Shown: positions 27,461-36,782 of the stretch, in pieces
How the letters are laid out: each line of letters begins with the position of its first letter
Position numbering within the stretch: position 1 is the first letter of the stretch
NCBI RefSeq assembly: GCF_000765805.2
Contig: NZ_JRPD02000018.1
Coordinates: 1 to 41,668, forward strand
Direction: 5' to 3'
DNA: 41,668 nt
Origin: Helicobacter muridarum
GTDB taxonomy: Bacteria; Campylobacterota; Campylobacteria; Campylobacterales; Helicobacteraceae
The notes under the pieces: model-generated
Databases searched by the model: none
The model's input: only the letters and a program-made list of their open reading frames with translations
What the model was told of the DNA's origin: nothing
Made by a program: the position numbers and the translations under genes

Positions 27461-28492
27461 ATGAAACAGAAAGATGATCTATTTTCTACTTGGAATATCA
27501 AAAACTTAATCTTAAAAAATCGCATTGTTATGGCACCTATGTGCCAATATCAAGCAACAAAAGATGGCAAAACAACAAAATGGCACAAGCTACACTATTC
27601 CACAAGGGCAGTAGGTGGAGTAGGATTAATAATTTTAGAATCTACTGGAGTATCACCCATTGGTCGTATTACAGATAAAGACTTGGGAATCTGGGAGGAT
27701 TCTCAAATACACGGTCTAAAAGAAATAGTAGATGAATGTCATATATATGGCGCAAAAGTAGCACTCCAAATCATTCATGCAGGCAGGAAAAGCGAGATTG
27801 ATGGAGAGATTCTAGCTCCCTCTCCTATTGCTTTTAGTAAAAAATATAAAGTCCCAACAGAAATGAATAAAAATCATATATATCAAGTCATATCGGAGTT
27901 TAGTTTAGCTGCTAAGAGAGCACAAGAGGCTGGTTTTGATGCTGTGGAAATACACGCTGCACATGGCTATCTAATATCGCAATTTTTAAGCCCAATATGC
28001 AACAAAAGAGATGATGAATATGGAAGAGATAGGGCTTTATTTTTAAAAGAAATCATACTTTCTTGTAGAGATAAGTTAGGCGGCTCCTATCCTATCATTG
28101 TGCGCATTTCAGCCAATGACTATAATAACGGAGGGAATGAACCAAAAGATTTTATACAGTTGCTTTCTCCAATAAAAAATCTAATAGACTGCTTGCATAT
28201 TAGCACAGGAGGTATAGTTGGCGATGTAATAATGAATGAGGCTGCTCAAATATTCCCCGGATATCAGACAATGGCTTGCAAGATTATCAAACATGGACTG
28301 CAAGATATTCCTTGTATTAGCGGAGGCTTAATAAATGATGCTTTAATGGCAGATGAGATGATAAGAAATAATAGATGTGATGCTGTTTTTATTGGCAGAG
28401 AGCTTTTGCGAAATCCATACTGGTGCTTACATGCTGCACAAAAGTTACATAAAGACATACAATGGCATGAATCATACTTATACGCAAAGTAA
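27461..28492 (+). CDS. Old Yellow Enzyme family NADH:flavin oxidoreductase (YqjM/NamA-like)
   Basis: An FMN-dependent ene-reductase TIM barrel of 343 residues. RIVMAPMCQYQA with the Cys near FMN is typical of the YqjM-like subgroup. The catalytic substrate-binding pair appears as EIHAAHGYLISQFLSPICN, and SGGLINDALMADEMI plus DAVFIGRELLRNPYW form the FMN phosphate site. The physiological substrate is unknown for most members. AAGGA lies about nine bases upstream of the chosen ATG; a closer ATG at 27457 is out of frame. A TATAAT at 27437-27442 is very close to the start, so it may not be the true promoter. Confidence 0.93.
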   Translation: MKQKDDLFSTWNIKNLILKNRIVMAPMCQYQATKDGKTTKWHKLHYSTRAVGGVGLIILESTGVSPIGRITDKDLGIWEDSQIHGLKEIVDECHIYGAKVALQIIHAGRKSEIDGEILAPSPIAFSKKYKVPTEMNKNHIYQVISEFSLAAKRAQEAGFDAVEIHAAHGYLISQFLSPICNKRDDEYGRDRALFLKEIILSCRDKLGGSYPIIVRISANDYNNGGNEPKDFIQLLSPIKNLIDCLHISTGGIVGDVIMNEAAQIFPGYQTMACKIIKHGLQDIPCISGGLINDALMADEMIRNNRCDAVFIGRELLRNPYWCLHAAQKLHKDIQWHESYLYAK

Positions 28493-28541
28493 TATCAATT
28501 CTTAAATATTTATAGTAATACTTAATGAATAAAAGAATTAA

Positions 28542-28558
28542 CTAGAAAAAATTTCTAG
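28542..28558. promoter_or_regulatory. Inverted repeat just upstream of waaC
   Basis: CTAGAAA-AAA-TTTCTAG is a perfect 7-3-7 palindrome ending eight bases before the waaC ribosome site. It could form a small RNA hairpin that ends the preceding transcript, limit translation, or act as an operator. No T-run follows it. Confidence 0.35.
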
Positions 28559-28574
28559 CAAGTAAAGGAAAATT

Positions 28575-29642
28575 ATGAGAATTGCAATCATTAGGTTATC
28601 GTCTCTAGGTGATGTAGTTATATCTTCTAGTATGCTAGCGGCATTAAAATCAGTGCAAGATTGTCGAGTAGAATGGTTTGTAGATGAAAGATTTGCAGGT
28701 GTATTAGAAAAATCCCCATGTATAAACAAAATTCATAAATTTCCATTTCAAAAAATGCTAAAAAGTCTAACAGGATTGGTAGAGATTCGTTCTTATGCTA
28801 AGAATATTGGCAAATATGACATGGTTATAGACATGCAAGGGCTAATAAAATCAGCTAGTATTGGTAAGTGCTTAAGCACAAATAAATTTGTAGGATTTAG
28901 CAAAAATGGCTGCAGAGAGGGTATGGCTAGCTATCTATATTCGCATAAGGTAGACATAAGCTATGATTCAAATATTTTAGAGCGAAATTTCAAGGTGCTA
29001 TTTAGTCATATAAATAAATTCAATGAGTCTGTAATGCCTCTTTCAAAGGCAATTGAACTACGCTCCCAAAGCCTTGGAATTAGCTATCACAATTTAGATC
29101 CAGAACTCTTAAAGATGCTTCAACAAAATGAAACAATAGGAGAAAAAACCTTTAAGATACTATTTATACTAGAAGCATCGATTCCAGAAAAAGTATATCC
29201 AATTAAGAACTATGCCATGCTTTCAAGGCTAATAACAAGATTTATACCCAATTCAGAATTCTTTTTGGTATGGAATGAGGATTCAGATAGGGCAGATGAT
29301 TTATTAGAAATGATAAAACAGCAAAATATAAGAGTATGCAAACTACCAAAACTATCAATGAATAACTTAAAATTCGTTATGAAACAGATGGATTGCGTCA
29401 TTGGTGGAGATACAGGTGTCACACATCTTGCATGGGTTATGGGCGCACCAACTATTACTTTATATGGTAATAGTTCTAAAACTAGTGGGAAAAATATGCG
29501 AGACACATCTATTGAACGAGTACTATTAGGAAACCCTTATATCGTATCAAAAAGCAACAGATTCGAGATTGCTTCTATTAGCCCTGATGAGATATTAAGG
29601 ACAATTAAAACTTCAGTGCAATTAAGCTCGAGATATTTATAA
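28575..29642 (+). CDS. waaC: LPS heptosyltransferase I
   Basis: Adds the first L-glycero-D-manno-heptose to Kdo of the LPS inner core, from ADP-heptose, at the cytoplasmic face of the inner membrane. The GT-B (GT9) protein of 355 residues begins with the typical MRIAIIRLSSLGDVVIS, continues with EWFVDERFAGVLE and YDMVIDMQGLIKSA, and has the nucleotide-sugar site GGDTGVTHLAWVMGAPTITLYG. All are as expected for WaaC rather than WaaF. AAAGGA lies about five bases upstream of the ATG. It is 82 bases after the ene-reductase gene and not in an LPS cluster here. Confidence 0.93.
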   Translation: MRIAIIRLSSLGDVVISSSMLAALKSVQDCRVEWFVDERFAGVLEKSPCINKIHKFPFQKMLKSLTGLVEIRSYAKNIGKYDMVIDMQGLIKSASIGKCLSTNKFVGFSKNGCREGMASYLYSHKVDISYDSNILERNFKVLFSHINKFNESVMPLSKAIELRSQSLGISYHNLDPELLKMLQQNETIGEKTFKILFILEASIPEKVYPIKNYAMLSRLITRFIPNSEFFLVWNEDSDRADDLLEMIKQQNIRVCKLPKLSMNNLKFVMKQMDCVIGGDTGVTHLAWVMGAPTITLYGNSSKTSGKNMRDTSIERVLLGNPYIVSKSNRFEIASISPDEILRTIKTSVQLSSRYL

Positions 29643-29796
29643 ATTCTGCCAGTAATTAACGAATCCTCATTAAATAAAGTTAAAGCATATTGATAACTTA
29701 ACAACAAAGTCTTTAAAAGCCTCCATAGATTTATGACTATATATCTCACAATCTCCTTGTCTTGTAAATAAAAATAGAATTAGTCATAATTTCAGC

Positions 29797-29802
29797 TATA
29801 AT
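29797..29802 (+). promoter_or_regulatory. Probable -10 element of the His-rich Spy-like gene
   Basis: A perfect TATAAT lies 37 bases before the ATG at 29839, in AT-rich DNA typical of promoters in this group, with a good AAGGAG ribosome site (29829-29834) between. The 196-base gap from waaC otherwise shows nothing recognisable. Confidence 0.5.
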
Positions 29803-29838
29803 TCTAACAACATCTTTTAAAGTTTTTAAGGAGAAATC

Positions 29839-30315
29839 ATGAGAATATTACAGAGCTTATTGTTTGTTTCTGTTGCTACCACAGGATTGTTAATGGCACA
29901 CTCGGATATGGACAATAAGAATACACATAATCAGTCTGGTATGCATAACCATAACGATCATCATATGGAACTAAAAGCACCAGATGGCATACTTGGAGAG
30001 ATATATCATAAGGCTAGCTTCAAGCAAAAGAGAGAAATTTTACAAATTGAATATGAATTTCATAAAGAAATGAAAAAACAAACTCAAAAATTTAAGGATT
30101 ATCGGGAATCTGTAGCATTTGACTTGAAAAATCTCAAGCTAGATCTAGAAGAAGCGAAATATGATAGAAATAACTCAAAAGCTACAAGCATTCTAAATCG
30201 TATAGTTAAGAAAAAAGAAGAATTAAGAAAAAATAAACAAGATGAAAAAAATCTAATCTATCTATTAAATGAAGATAGAATCAAAAAAATTAATGAGGTT
30301 TTAAACGTTAAATAG
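29839..30315 (+). CDS. His-rich periplasmic helical protein, Spy/CpxP-like
   Basis: A 158-residue exported protein. A signal peptide (ILQSLLFVSVATTGLLMA) likely cleaves before HSDMDNK. The next 25 residues are rich in His, Asn, Asp and Met (HNQSGMHNHNDHHMELK), a plausible metal-binding tract. The remainder is strongly helical and charged (SFKQKREILQIEYEFHKEMKKQ, LKLDLEEAKYD), in the manner of Spy/CpxP or heavy-metal-resistance periplasmic chaperones, although a clear LTxxQ motif is not seen. A role in metal binding or envelope stress is inference. It stands as the first gene after its own promoter. Confidence 0.65.
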   Translation: MRILQSLLFVSVATTGLLMAHSDMDNKNTHNQSGMHNHNDHHMELKAPDGILGEIYHKASFKQKREILQIEYEFHKEMKKQTQKFKDYRESVAFDLKNLKLDLEEAKYDRNNSKATSILNRIVKKKEELRKNKQDEKNLIYLLNEDRIKKINEVLNVK

Positions 30316-30464
30316 ATTGAAATTACCTATTCAAAATTAAAACTACTAATATAAGACATTATTAAGGAACTATAATTAACTTAGGATTCCTAGTATGTCT
30401 TTTTCTACTAAATAATTGTCAAATTATTACTTGTATTTAATTAAATTTAAGTTTAAACTAAATC

Positions 30465-30890
30465 ATGAGATATATATTATTTATATTCATACTGATTCTT
30501 TCATTTGCTTTTGCTAAGTTAAATCAATGTCAAGTAGTTATTGATGAGATTATCCTGGATGGAACTTGCAAAGGGTCATTAAAGCATGGAAAATTTGTAG
30601 GTTACTATAAAAATACGATAGTAGCATTGGAAGTGCATTATAAGAATGATTATCTACATGGTAGCTTCAAGCACTTCTATCCTGATGGAAAACTACATTT
30701 CTATGGATATTATAAAAAATCCAAGTTACATGGCTCTTTCTACCAATACAATACTAAAAATCAAGTCTTGAAAGCAAATTTTAAGAATGGTGTTCTTCAC
30801 AATTGGCTTCATATATTCGATGAGAATAAAAAAACACTATCCCTTAAATATTATTATGGTAAACTAATTAGGCAAGAGTTTTTAGACTAG
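30465..30890 (+). CDS. Small exported MORN/YwqK-type repeat protein
   Basis: A 141-residue protein with signal peptide (YILFIFILILSFAFA) and then repeated units of about 22 residues of the form G.hhGx(Y/F): LKHGKFVGYYKN, YLHGSFKHFYPDGKLHFYG, KLHGSFYQYNTKNQVLKA, VLHNWLHIFDENKK. These resemble MORN or YwqK-like repeats. Four such units are visible. Function unknown; proteins with these repeats often mediate envelope or protein contacts. No good ribosome site precedes the ATG, so expression may be low or depend on another start. Confidence 0.6.
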   Translation: MRYILFIFILILSFAFAKLNQCQVVIDEIILDGTCKGSLKHGKFVGYYKNTIVALEVHYKNDYLHGSFKHFYPDGKLHFYGYYKKSKLHGSFYQYNTKNQVLKANFKNGVLHNWLHIFDENKKTLSLKYYYGKLIRQEFLD

Positions 30891-30938
30891 CTTCACCGTT
30901 AAACTTGTGTTATGATAATATTAAGGAATAACTTATTA

Positions 30939-31958
30939 ATGACAAAATATAGCTCATTATTTACTAACCAAACAAATCCTAATACAAATAGCAGCCCACT
31001 AGATAATATAAAATACAATATAAGCTTTTTACCCACTTCTATAAATATAAATTATACATCAAGTTGCATATCAAATAATAGCACAATAGAGCACAATCCT
31101 AAACTTAAAAATAATATAGATTCAAAAAAAAGTAGTTTTTTAGCCAAAATCAAAGCAAAATTATATAATGAATATTATAAATGTATTCATTATTATTACG
31201 ACTTCACAGATAAAGAAAAAATATTTCACTACGCCTCATCTCTAAGTTTTTATAATATATTCTCCATTATACCAATGTTACTTGTATTTATTTCTATTTT
31301 TACAACTTTTCCATTATTTAACAATCAAATTAATAGCCTTAAAGAGTTTATATTAGATAATATATTGCTTGACAATACAAATGACATCTTAACTATGATT
31401 GATGGATTCTTGCTTAATGGCAAAGAGATGGGATTTATAGGATTCCTAGTAGCCCTTGTTAGCTCTTTTTTCTTCTTTCGTAACTTTGATGATATATCCG
31501 CTAGAATCTTTATTGCTAAGAAACGAAGTCTATTTGACTCCTTTATAATTTATTGGTTACTAATCACTCTTATACCAATATTCTTAGTAACATCAATATA
31601 TTTTGGTTCAAGCTTATCTACTAAGTATTGGGATATATTTTCTAGTTTTTCTAAGTTCATACCAATGCTTACTGCATGGTTAACTTTTGCAATCCTATTT
31701 CGCATAGCAGCAAATAAATCTATTCGTTTTACAGTGCTAGCCTTAAGTAGTATGCTTGGTGCTGGTATTTGGTATCTATTCAAAAGCTTATTTGTTTATT
31801 ACATGGGATATAATCAATTCTATAAAAATATTTATGGGTCTATTTCTATAATCATGTTTATGCTTTTGTGGATTTATGTATCATGGTTAGTAATATTAGT
31901 ATCTATGCGCTTTTGTAAAAAACTAGATGATAGATTTCCACTTCATGATACAAGGTAA
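30939..31958 (+). CDS. YihY/virulence factor BrkB family membrane protein
   Basis: A 339-residue integral membrane protein of the YihY/BrkB family, often misnamed RNase BN; its transport role is unproven. The family start of the membrane part, YASSLSFYNIFSIIPMLLVFIS, comes after about 80 polar N-terminal residues rich in Asn and Ser. About six helices follow, with LLWIYVSWLVILVSMRF near the end. The open frame begins at 30912 but only the ATG at 30939 (MTKYSS) has an upstream AAGGA, at a rather long 11 bases. It is convergent with alaS. Confidence 0.88.
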   Translation: MTKYSSLFTNQTNPNTNSSPLDNIKYNISFLPTSININYTSSCISNNSTIEHNPKLKNNIDSKKSSFLAKIKAKLYNEYYKCIHYYYDFTDKEKIFHYASSLSFYNIFSIIPMLLVFISIFTTFPLFNNQINSLKEFILDNILLDNTNDILTMIDGFLLNGKEMGFIGFLVALVSSFFFFRNFDDISARIFIAKKRSLFDSFIIYWLLITLIPIFLVTSIYFGSSLSTKYWDIFSSFSKFIPMLTAWLTFAILFRIAANKSIRFTVLALSSMLGAGIWYLFKSLFVYYMGYNQFYKNIYGSISIIMFMLLWIYVSWLVILVSMRFCKKLDDRFPLHDTR

Positions 31959-32014
31959 TGTAGTATTGTTTATATATTGTCATGTTTATGAATGTATAGA
32001 ATATGCTAGATATT

Positions 32015-32026
32015 GGGCAATCGCCC
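32015..32026. terminator. Weak hairpin after the YihY/BrkB gene
   Basis: GGGC-AATC-GCCC forms a short GC stem 56 bases after the stop of the membrane protein gene, in otherwise AT-rich sequence. The stem is only 4 bp and no long T-run follows, so this is a weak candidate. Confidence 0.3.
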
Positions 32027-32093
32027 TTATACACAAATTTACAATTTAAAATCTAGCAGCAATAAATTTTTATACTTTATTTAAGGAACAGTA

Positions 32094-32141
32094 ATGACAA
32101 AAAGCTCATATTTCCCACAAAACAATCTTCTAGGAAGATAA
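32094..32141 (+). other. Possible 15-codon small ORF ending in a hairpin
   Basis: An ATG with AAGGA six bases upstream opens MTKSSYFPQNNLLGR and then stops. Its last codons lie within an inverted repeat (ATCTTC-TAG-GAAGAT, 32125-32139). TATACT at about 32071 could serve as -10. The first residues echo the start of the preceding membrane protein (MTKYSS), so it might be a decayed duplicate of that start region. No family can be given, and chance is a real alternative. Confidence 0.25.
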
Positions 32142-32160
32142 ATACTAAAATCCAATATGC

Positions 32161-34833
32161 TTAATAATCCCTTAAAACATTCTTTGCAATATCTATAGCT
32201 AAAGCTAAAGCCTCATTAATCTTACTTATATCCCTGCCTCCTGCAGTGGCAAAGTCATCTCTACCTCCGCCACTGCCTCCTAGGATCTGTGCTACTTGCT
32301 TCACCCATGTCCCAGCTTTTAGCTGTGCATTTTTTACCCCTGCTGCAATGCTTATTTTATTTTTAGATTTAGTCAATAGCAAAATAGCTACATTTTCATT
32401 TTCATTTTTCACCCTATCAATCAACTCTTTTGCTTCATTTGCGCTTATGAAATCAAGCTTTAGCACAATGAGCTTCACGCCATTTATCTCCTCATAATCA
32501 AGGCTTTTTATATTCTGTTTCGCCTTATTTACTCTCTCTTTTGCCTCATTTAACTGCATTTTTAATTTGTCAATGCCTTGCAAAACATCTTGAGATTTTA
32601 AAGATTCTCTTGCCTTATCTAATTCAATCAAAGCATTCTTACCATATTGATATGCCGCATTTCCACATACTGCTTCAATTCGCCTCACGCCACTGCTTAC
32701 ACTTGATTCTTTAGTGATGTAAAAACTGCCAATTTCAGCAGTGTTCTTAATATGAATCCCACCGCATAGCTCGATAGAATCGCCAAAAGAAATCACACGC
32801 ACACTCTCTCCATACTTCTCACCAAAAAGAGCTTTCGCTCCTTTTTCTTTTGCATCTTTGATATTCATAGTTTCACATTTTTGGCTATTTGCTTTAAGAA
32901 TCTGCTCATTGACAAGATTTTCAATATGGGTAATTTCATCATTTGTCAAAGCCTTTGGATGAGAGAAGTCAAAGCGCAAACGATGAGGCTGCACGAGGCT
33001 TCCTGCTTGAGCGATATGACTTCCTAACACTTTGCTTAGCGCAAAATGTAGCAAATGCGTAGCCGAGTGGTGTTTCATAATCTCTAAACGATTAGAATCT
33101 ACCTCCGCAAATACTTCCTGCTCTACTTTCAAGGTTCTTAGAGATTCTACAAGAGAGAGATTTAGCCCAAAGAATTTTTGCGTATCTAGCACATTGGCAT
33201 ATTTTTGCGCCTGTGAAGATTCTAAAGCTTTATTTGTAGAATATAGCACACCCGTATCGCCCACAGGACCCCCGCTTTCAGGATAAAATGGCGTAATATC
33301 AAGCATTACCCAGCCTTGAGAATTAGGCTCTAATATATCCACTATTCTAAAATTAGAATCTAACAAGGCTTTAATCTTGCACGATTGCTTATTGCTCTCA
33401 TAGCCCACAAATTCATTTTTCCCAAACTTGCTTAAAAGCAGATTGAAATCTCCCTCTTTCAAAGAATCACCGCTGCCTTTCCAACTCGCCTTTGAGCGAT
33501 TTTTTTGTTCATTCATACATTGATCAAACACTTCCATATCCACTTGTATATGCTTTTGGCGCAACATATCTTGAGTTAAATCAAGCGGGAAGCCATAAGT
33601 ATCATAGAGCTTAAACGCCACTTCACCGCTAAAAGTCCCCTCTTGCTTTTTACAATCCTCACTTTGCAAACTTTCTAACTCCGCATTAAACAATGCCATT
33701 CCGGATTCTATGGTTTCAAAAAATCGAAGTTCTTCTGCATTACACTGCTCTTTAATGGCATTTTTGCGCTCTTGCAAATAACAATAATGCTCTCCCATAC
33801 TTTCACACACCACGCCCACAACCTCGTATAGAAATGGCTTTTTTAGTCCTAGCAAATAACCGTGGCGCACTGCACGGCGTAATATCCTACGCAAAACATA
33901 GCCGCGCCCCTCTTTGTCAAAATTTACTCCTTGTGCTAAAAGAAAAGCAACACTTCTAGCATGATCTGCTATTACACGAAAAGAAGCTTGAGTATTTTTA
34001 ATTTCAAGAATCTGTGATTCTTGAAAGTCAAATCTATCAAAAATTTCATCATCGCCCATATATGTTTTGTGCGTGAGATTCTCAATACATCGCATTAAGG
34101 GTGCAAAAAGACTTGTATCAAAATTATTAATCTTGCCCTCTTTAAGCGCAATGACACGCTCTAAGCCCATTCCTGTATCAATGCTAGGCTTTGGCAAAGG
34201 TATTCTTTTGCCATCTTTTTGTTCAAACTGCATAAAGACAAGATTCCATATTTCTAAGAATCTATCACCCTCGCCACCGAAATAATCTTCATCGCTATGA
34301 AAATATTTATCGCCTTGATCGACATAGATTTCACTGCAAGGTCCGCAAGGTCCGCTATCACCCATTTGCCAGAAATTATCCTTATCGCCCATTCGCTTAA
34401 TACGCTCTGCCGCGATATGCTCACACCATAGCTTATATGCCTCATCATCGCTCTCGTGGATTGTTACGTATAACACAGATTTATCAAAACCTAGAATCTG
34501 CGTTACAAACTCCCACGCATACGCGATTGCCTCTTTTTTGAAATAATCACCAAAGCTAAAATTACCAAGCATTTCAAAAAGTGTATGATGACGCGCTGTA
34601 TAGCCGACATTTTCTAAGTCATTGTGCTTTCCACCTGCGCGGATACAAAGCTGTGAGCTTGTAGCTCTTGGCAATGTGGGAATAGGAATATTGCCTGTAA
34701 AAATATCCTTAAATTGCACCATTCCCGCGTTTGTAAAAAGCAAACTTGCATCATCTGGAATAAGTGGCATAGAATCATAGACTTTATGGTCTTTCTTAGC
34801 AAAAAAATCAATATAGGCTTGTCTAATATTCAT
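32161..34833 (-). CDS. alaS: Alanyl-tRNA synthetase
   Basis: Charges tRNA-Ala. The 890-residue protein has the normal order: class II catalytic core ([53 protein letters not shown]), tRNA-recognition region, editing domain with zinc-binding HHSATHLL and [13 protein letters not shown], and the C-terminal domain with a glycine-rich [15 protein letters not shown]. All key residues are present; the editing motif has Ile where many species have Thr (CGGIH). The start has AAGGGAG about five bases upstream. It follows the FtsH-like gene by 27 bases, so the two are probably co-transcribed. Confidence 0.98.
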   Translation of the reverse strand: MNIRQAYIDFFAKKDHKVYDSMPLIPDDASLLFTNAGMVQFKDIFTGNIPIPTLPRATSSQLCIRAGGKHNDLENVGYTARHHTLFEMLGNFSFGDYFKKEAIAYAWEFVTQILGFDKSVLYVTIHESDDEAYKLWCEHIAAERIKRMGDKDNFWQMGDSGPCGPCSEIYVDQGDKYFHSDEDYFGGEGDRFLEIWNLVFMQFEQKDGKRIPLPKPSIDTGMGLERVIALKEGKINNFDTSLFAPLMRCIENLTHKTYMGDDEIFDRFDFQESQILEIKNTQASFRVIADHARSVAFLLAQGVNFDKEGRGYVLRRILRRAVRHGYLLGLKKPFLYEVVGVVCESMGEHYCYLQERKNAIKEQCNAEELRFFETIESGMALFNAELESLQSEDCKKQEGTFSGEVAFKLYDTYGFPLDLTQDMLRQKHIQVDMEVFDQCMNEQKNRSKASWKGSGDSLKEGDFNLLLSKFGKNEFVGYESNKQSCKIKALLDSNFRIVDILEPNSQGWVMLDITPFYPESGGPVGDTGVLYSTNKALESSQAQKYANVLDTQKFFGLNLSLVESLRTLKVEQEVFAEVDSNRLEIMKHHSATHLLHFALSKVLGSHIAQAGSLVQPHRLRFDFSHPKALTNDEITHIENLVNEQILKANSQKCETMNIKDAKEKGAKALFGEKYGESVRVISFGDSIELCGGIHIKNTAEIGSFYITKESSVSSGVRRIEAVCGNAAYQYGKNALIELDKARESLKSQDVLQGIDKLKMQLNEAKERVNKAKQNIKSLDYEEINGVKLIVLKLDFISANEAKELIDRVKNENENVAILLLTKSKNKISIAAGVKNAQLKAGTWVKQVAQILGGSGGGRDDFATAGGRDISKINEALALAIDIAKNVLRDY

Positions 34834-34860
34834 TGTGCTCCCTTCATAGTTGATTTATTA

Positions 34861-36660
34861 CTAGACTAAAAGAATCCTCTGAATGTCATCTTTATCCAAC
34901 CTCTCCTTATCTAGTAGCTCATTGGCAATAATTGGAATATATTGCTTATATAGTTGCAAGAAACTTTTATGCTCATTATATGCCTGTGTCAATATGTCTA
35001 ATACATCATCTTGTGTTCCAGTGATTGTAACACCCATACCATAGTCCTTACACATAGTCATAGCTATATTCTTTGCTTCTTGTAAATCTTGCTTAGAAAT
35101 ATTAGCAGATTCTAAGCCTTCTATTTCTAAAGCTATATTACCGCTAAGAGCAACCCTTATATAAGTAATCATTTCGCTTTTTAAAGCACATTCTGGAATC
35201 TTAGTCAAATTTTGAGCATTAGAATATGTAATAAGGGATATTTTCTCAAAGTCTTGGAGTAGCCAATATTGTGAAATTGCCTTACCCGCGTTATATATTG
35301 CAATGATTTTCTTTTGGGATTCTGATAATGCAATTTGCTTTTTTGTCCCAAAAATAATCTTATCACTAGCAGCAATAATATCGTCTGTAGTAATGCTATC
35401 CCTTTTGTCTCGCAATGCGTAAAGAGCTGCTTCATTGACTAAAGACATTATATCTGCGCCACTAAATCCTACGCAAAGCTTAGCTATTTCTGCTAGATTT
35501 ACATTGTGTTTGCGACCTTTTAAATATACCTTTAATATCTCTTCCCTTTCTTTTATATCAGGTAAATCAACAAATATTCGCCTATCAAATCTACCGCTTC
35601 TAACTAATGCGCTATCGATATTTTCTACTTGATTAGTGGCAGCTATGACTATGATTCCACTTTGTTGCTCAAAACCGTCCATTTGTGTGAGAAGCTCATT
35701 TAAGGTTGACTCCCATTCTTGGTGATTATCAATTCCCCTCATCTTGCCTATAGCATCAATTTCATCAATAAATATAATAGCAGGCGCGCTAACCCTAGCC
35801 CTAGCAAAGAGATCTCTTACTCTTTGCGCTCCAATACCTACATACATCTCAACAAATGAAGAACCGCTTTGATAGAAAAATGGCACGCCTGCCTCGCCTG
35901 CAACAGCTTTGGCTATCATAGTTTTGCCAACCCCTGGAGGACCTGATAACAATACTCCTTTTGGTAAATGGATTCCTAAATCTTGGTATTTCTTAGGATT
36001 CTTAAGATAATCAATAATTTCTAATAGCTCGTCCTTTGCCTGCCTAATACCTGCCACATCATTAAAGCGAACATGGCTAGTCATTGGGGCAATAGGCTGG
36101 GTTATACGGTAATCATTAGGACTAGAATTAGTATAAGACTTATTAGCGTATGTATTCATATTGTCATTAATTTTATTAGGATTTGTTTTATTTTTAACAT
36201 AAAATATTTTTGTATAAAACATAAAGCTTGCTATGATTCCAATTAAACCAAACACAAAAATAAATGCTAAATAATACATCTTATCTGTGTAGCTTATTCT
36301 ACTTTGTATAGATGGCAATATGGGTTGGTTGAGTAAATTATTAATATTAGTCTGTGAATTAGGAAGACATACATCATTAGAATCCTTAATACAATTAGTA
36401 GCATCTCCAACTCTAGGGAGCAAGGAATATATAGAATCTTGCAAAAGAGAAGAAAGGGGCATTGTGTAGATAGCATTTTTAGTATGCAAAAAAAGCGTGC
36501 TAGAATCCACAAATATCTCTTGTGGTGTTTGTTGTTTGAGGATTTCTATAAGCTCTGACTTAGAAACCTCAATACCTTCATCTCGTAAGATAATTGCAAA
36601 AAACAAAATGAGAATAATCCAAGCAAGTCCAATAGATATGAATATCTTTTTTGTATCCAT
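34861..36660 (-). CDS. FtsH-like AAA+ ATPase without protease site
   Basis: A membrane-anchored AAA+ protein of 599 residues resembling the second FtsH homologue of Helicobacter. Two membrane segments (about 6-25 and 129-150) flank a roughly 100-residue periplasmic part. The ATPase is complete: Walker A GPPGVGKT at 240, Walker B IIFIDE near 295, and second region of homology ATNQVENIDSALVRSGRFDRR from 341. The zinc-protease signature HEAGH is replaced by YNAGK at 456-460, so proteolysis is not expected, although later parts of the fold (IAMTMCKDYGMG) persist. It may remodel or extract membrane proteins, or regulate true FtsH; these are inferences. The ribosome site is weak. Confidence 0.9.
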   Translation of the reverse strand: MDTKKIFISIGLAWIILILFFAIILRDEGIEVSKSELIEILKQQTPQEIFVDSSTLFLHTKNAIYTMPLSSLLQDSIYSLLPRVGDATNCIKDSNDVCLPNSQTNINNLLNQPILPSIQSRISYTDKMYYLAFIFVFGLIGIIASFMFYTKIFYVKNKTNPNKINDNMNTYANKSYTNSSPNDYRITQPIAPMTSHVRFNDVAGIRQAKDELLEIIDYLKNPKKYQDLGIHLPKGVLLSGPPGVGKTMIAKAVAGEAGVPFFYQSGSSFVEMYVGIGAQRVRDLFARARVSAPAIIFIDEIDAIGKMRGIDNHQEWESTLNELLTQMDGFEQQSGIIVIAATNQVENIDSALVRSGRFDRRIFVDLPDIKEREEILKVYLKGRKHNVNLAEIAKLCVGFSGADIMSLVNEAALYALRDKRDSITTDDIIAASDKIIFGTKKQIALSESQKKIIAIYNAGKAISQYWLLQDFEKISLITYSNAQNLTKIPECALKSEMITYIRVALSGNIALEIEGLESANISKQDLQEAKNIAMTMCKDYGMGVTITGTQDDVLDILTQAYNEHKSFLQLYKQYIPIIANELLDKERLDKDDIQRILLV

Positions 36661-36782
36661 AAGATTCCAATTTTATCAAATAGATGCAATTATACACTCA
36701 AAAATCATGAATACTATTCTAAGAATGCCGCAAAGACTTATTTACAGAGTGATGCAAAATGTAAAACTTGATACAATTCAAA

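Noticed and set aside
30394-30414. Six-codon ORF (MSFSTK) before the MORN-like gene
   Set aside because: Too short and without a convincing ribosome site.
32161-34833. alaS looked GC-richer than its neighbours, hinting at transfer
   Set aside because: Sampled lines range from about 28 to 47 percent, and parts of nuoG reach similar values; highly conserved genes are often richer. Not convincing by eye.
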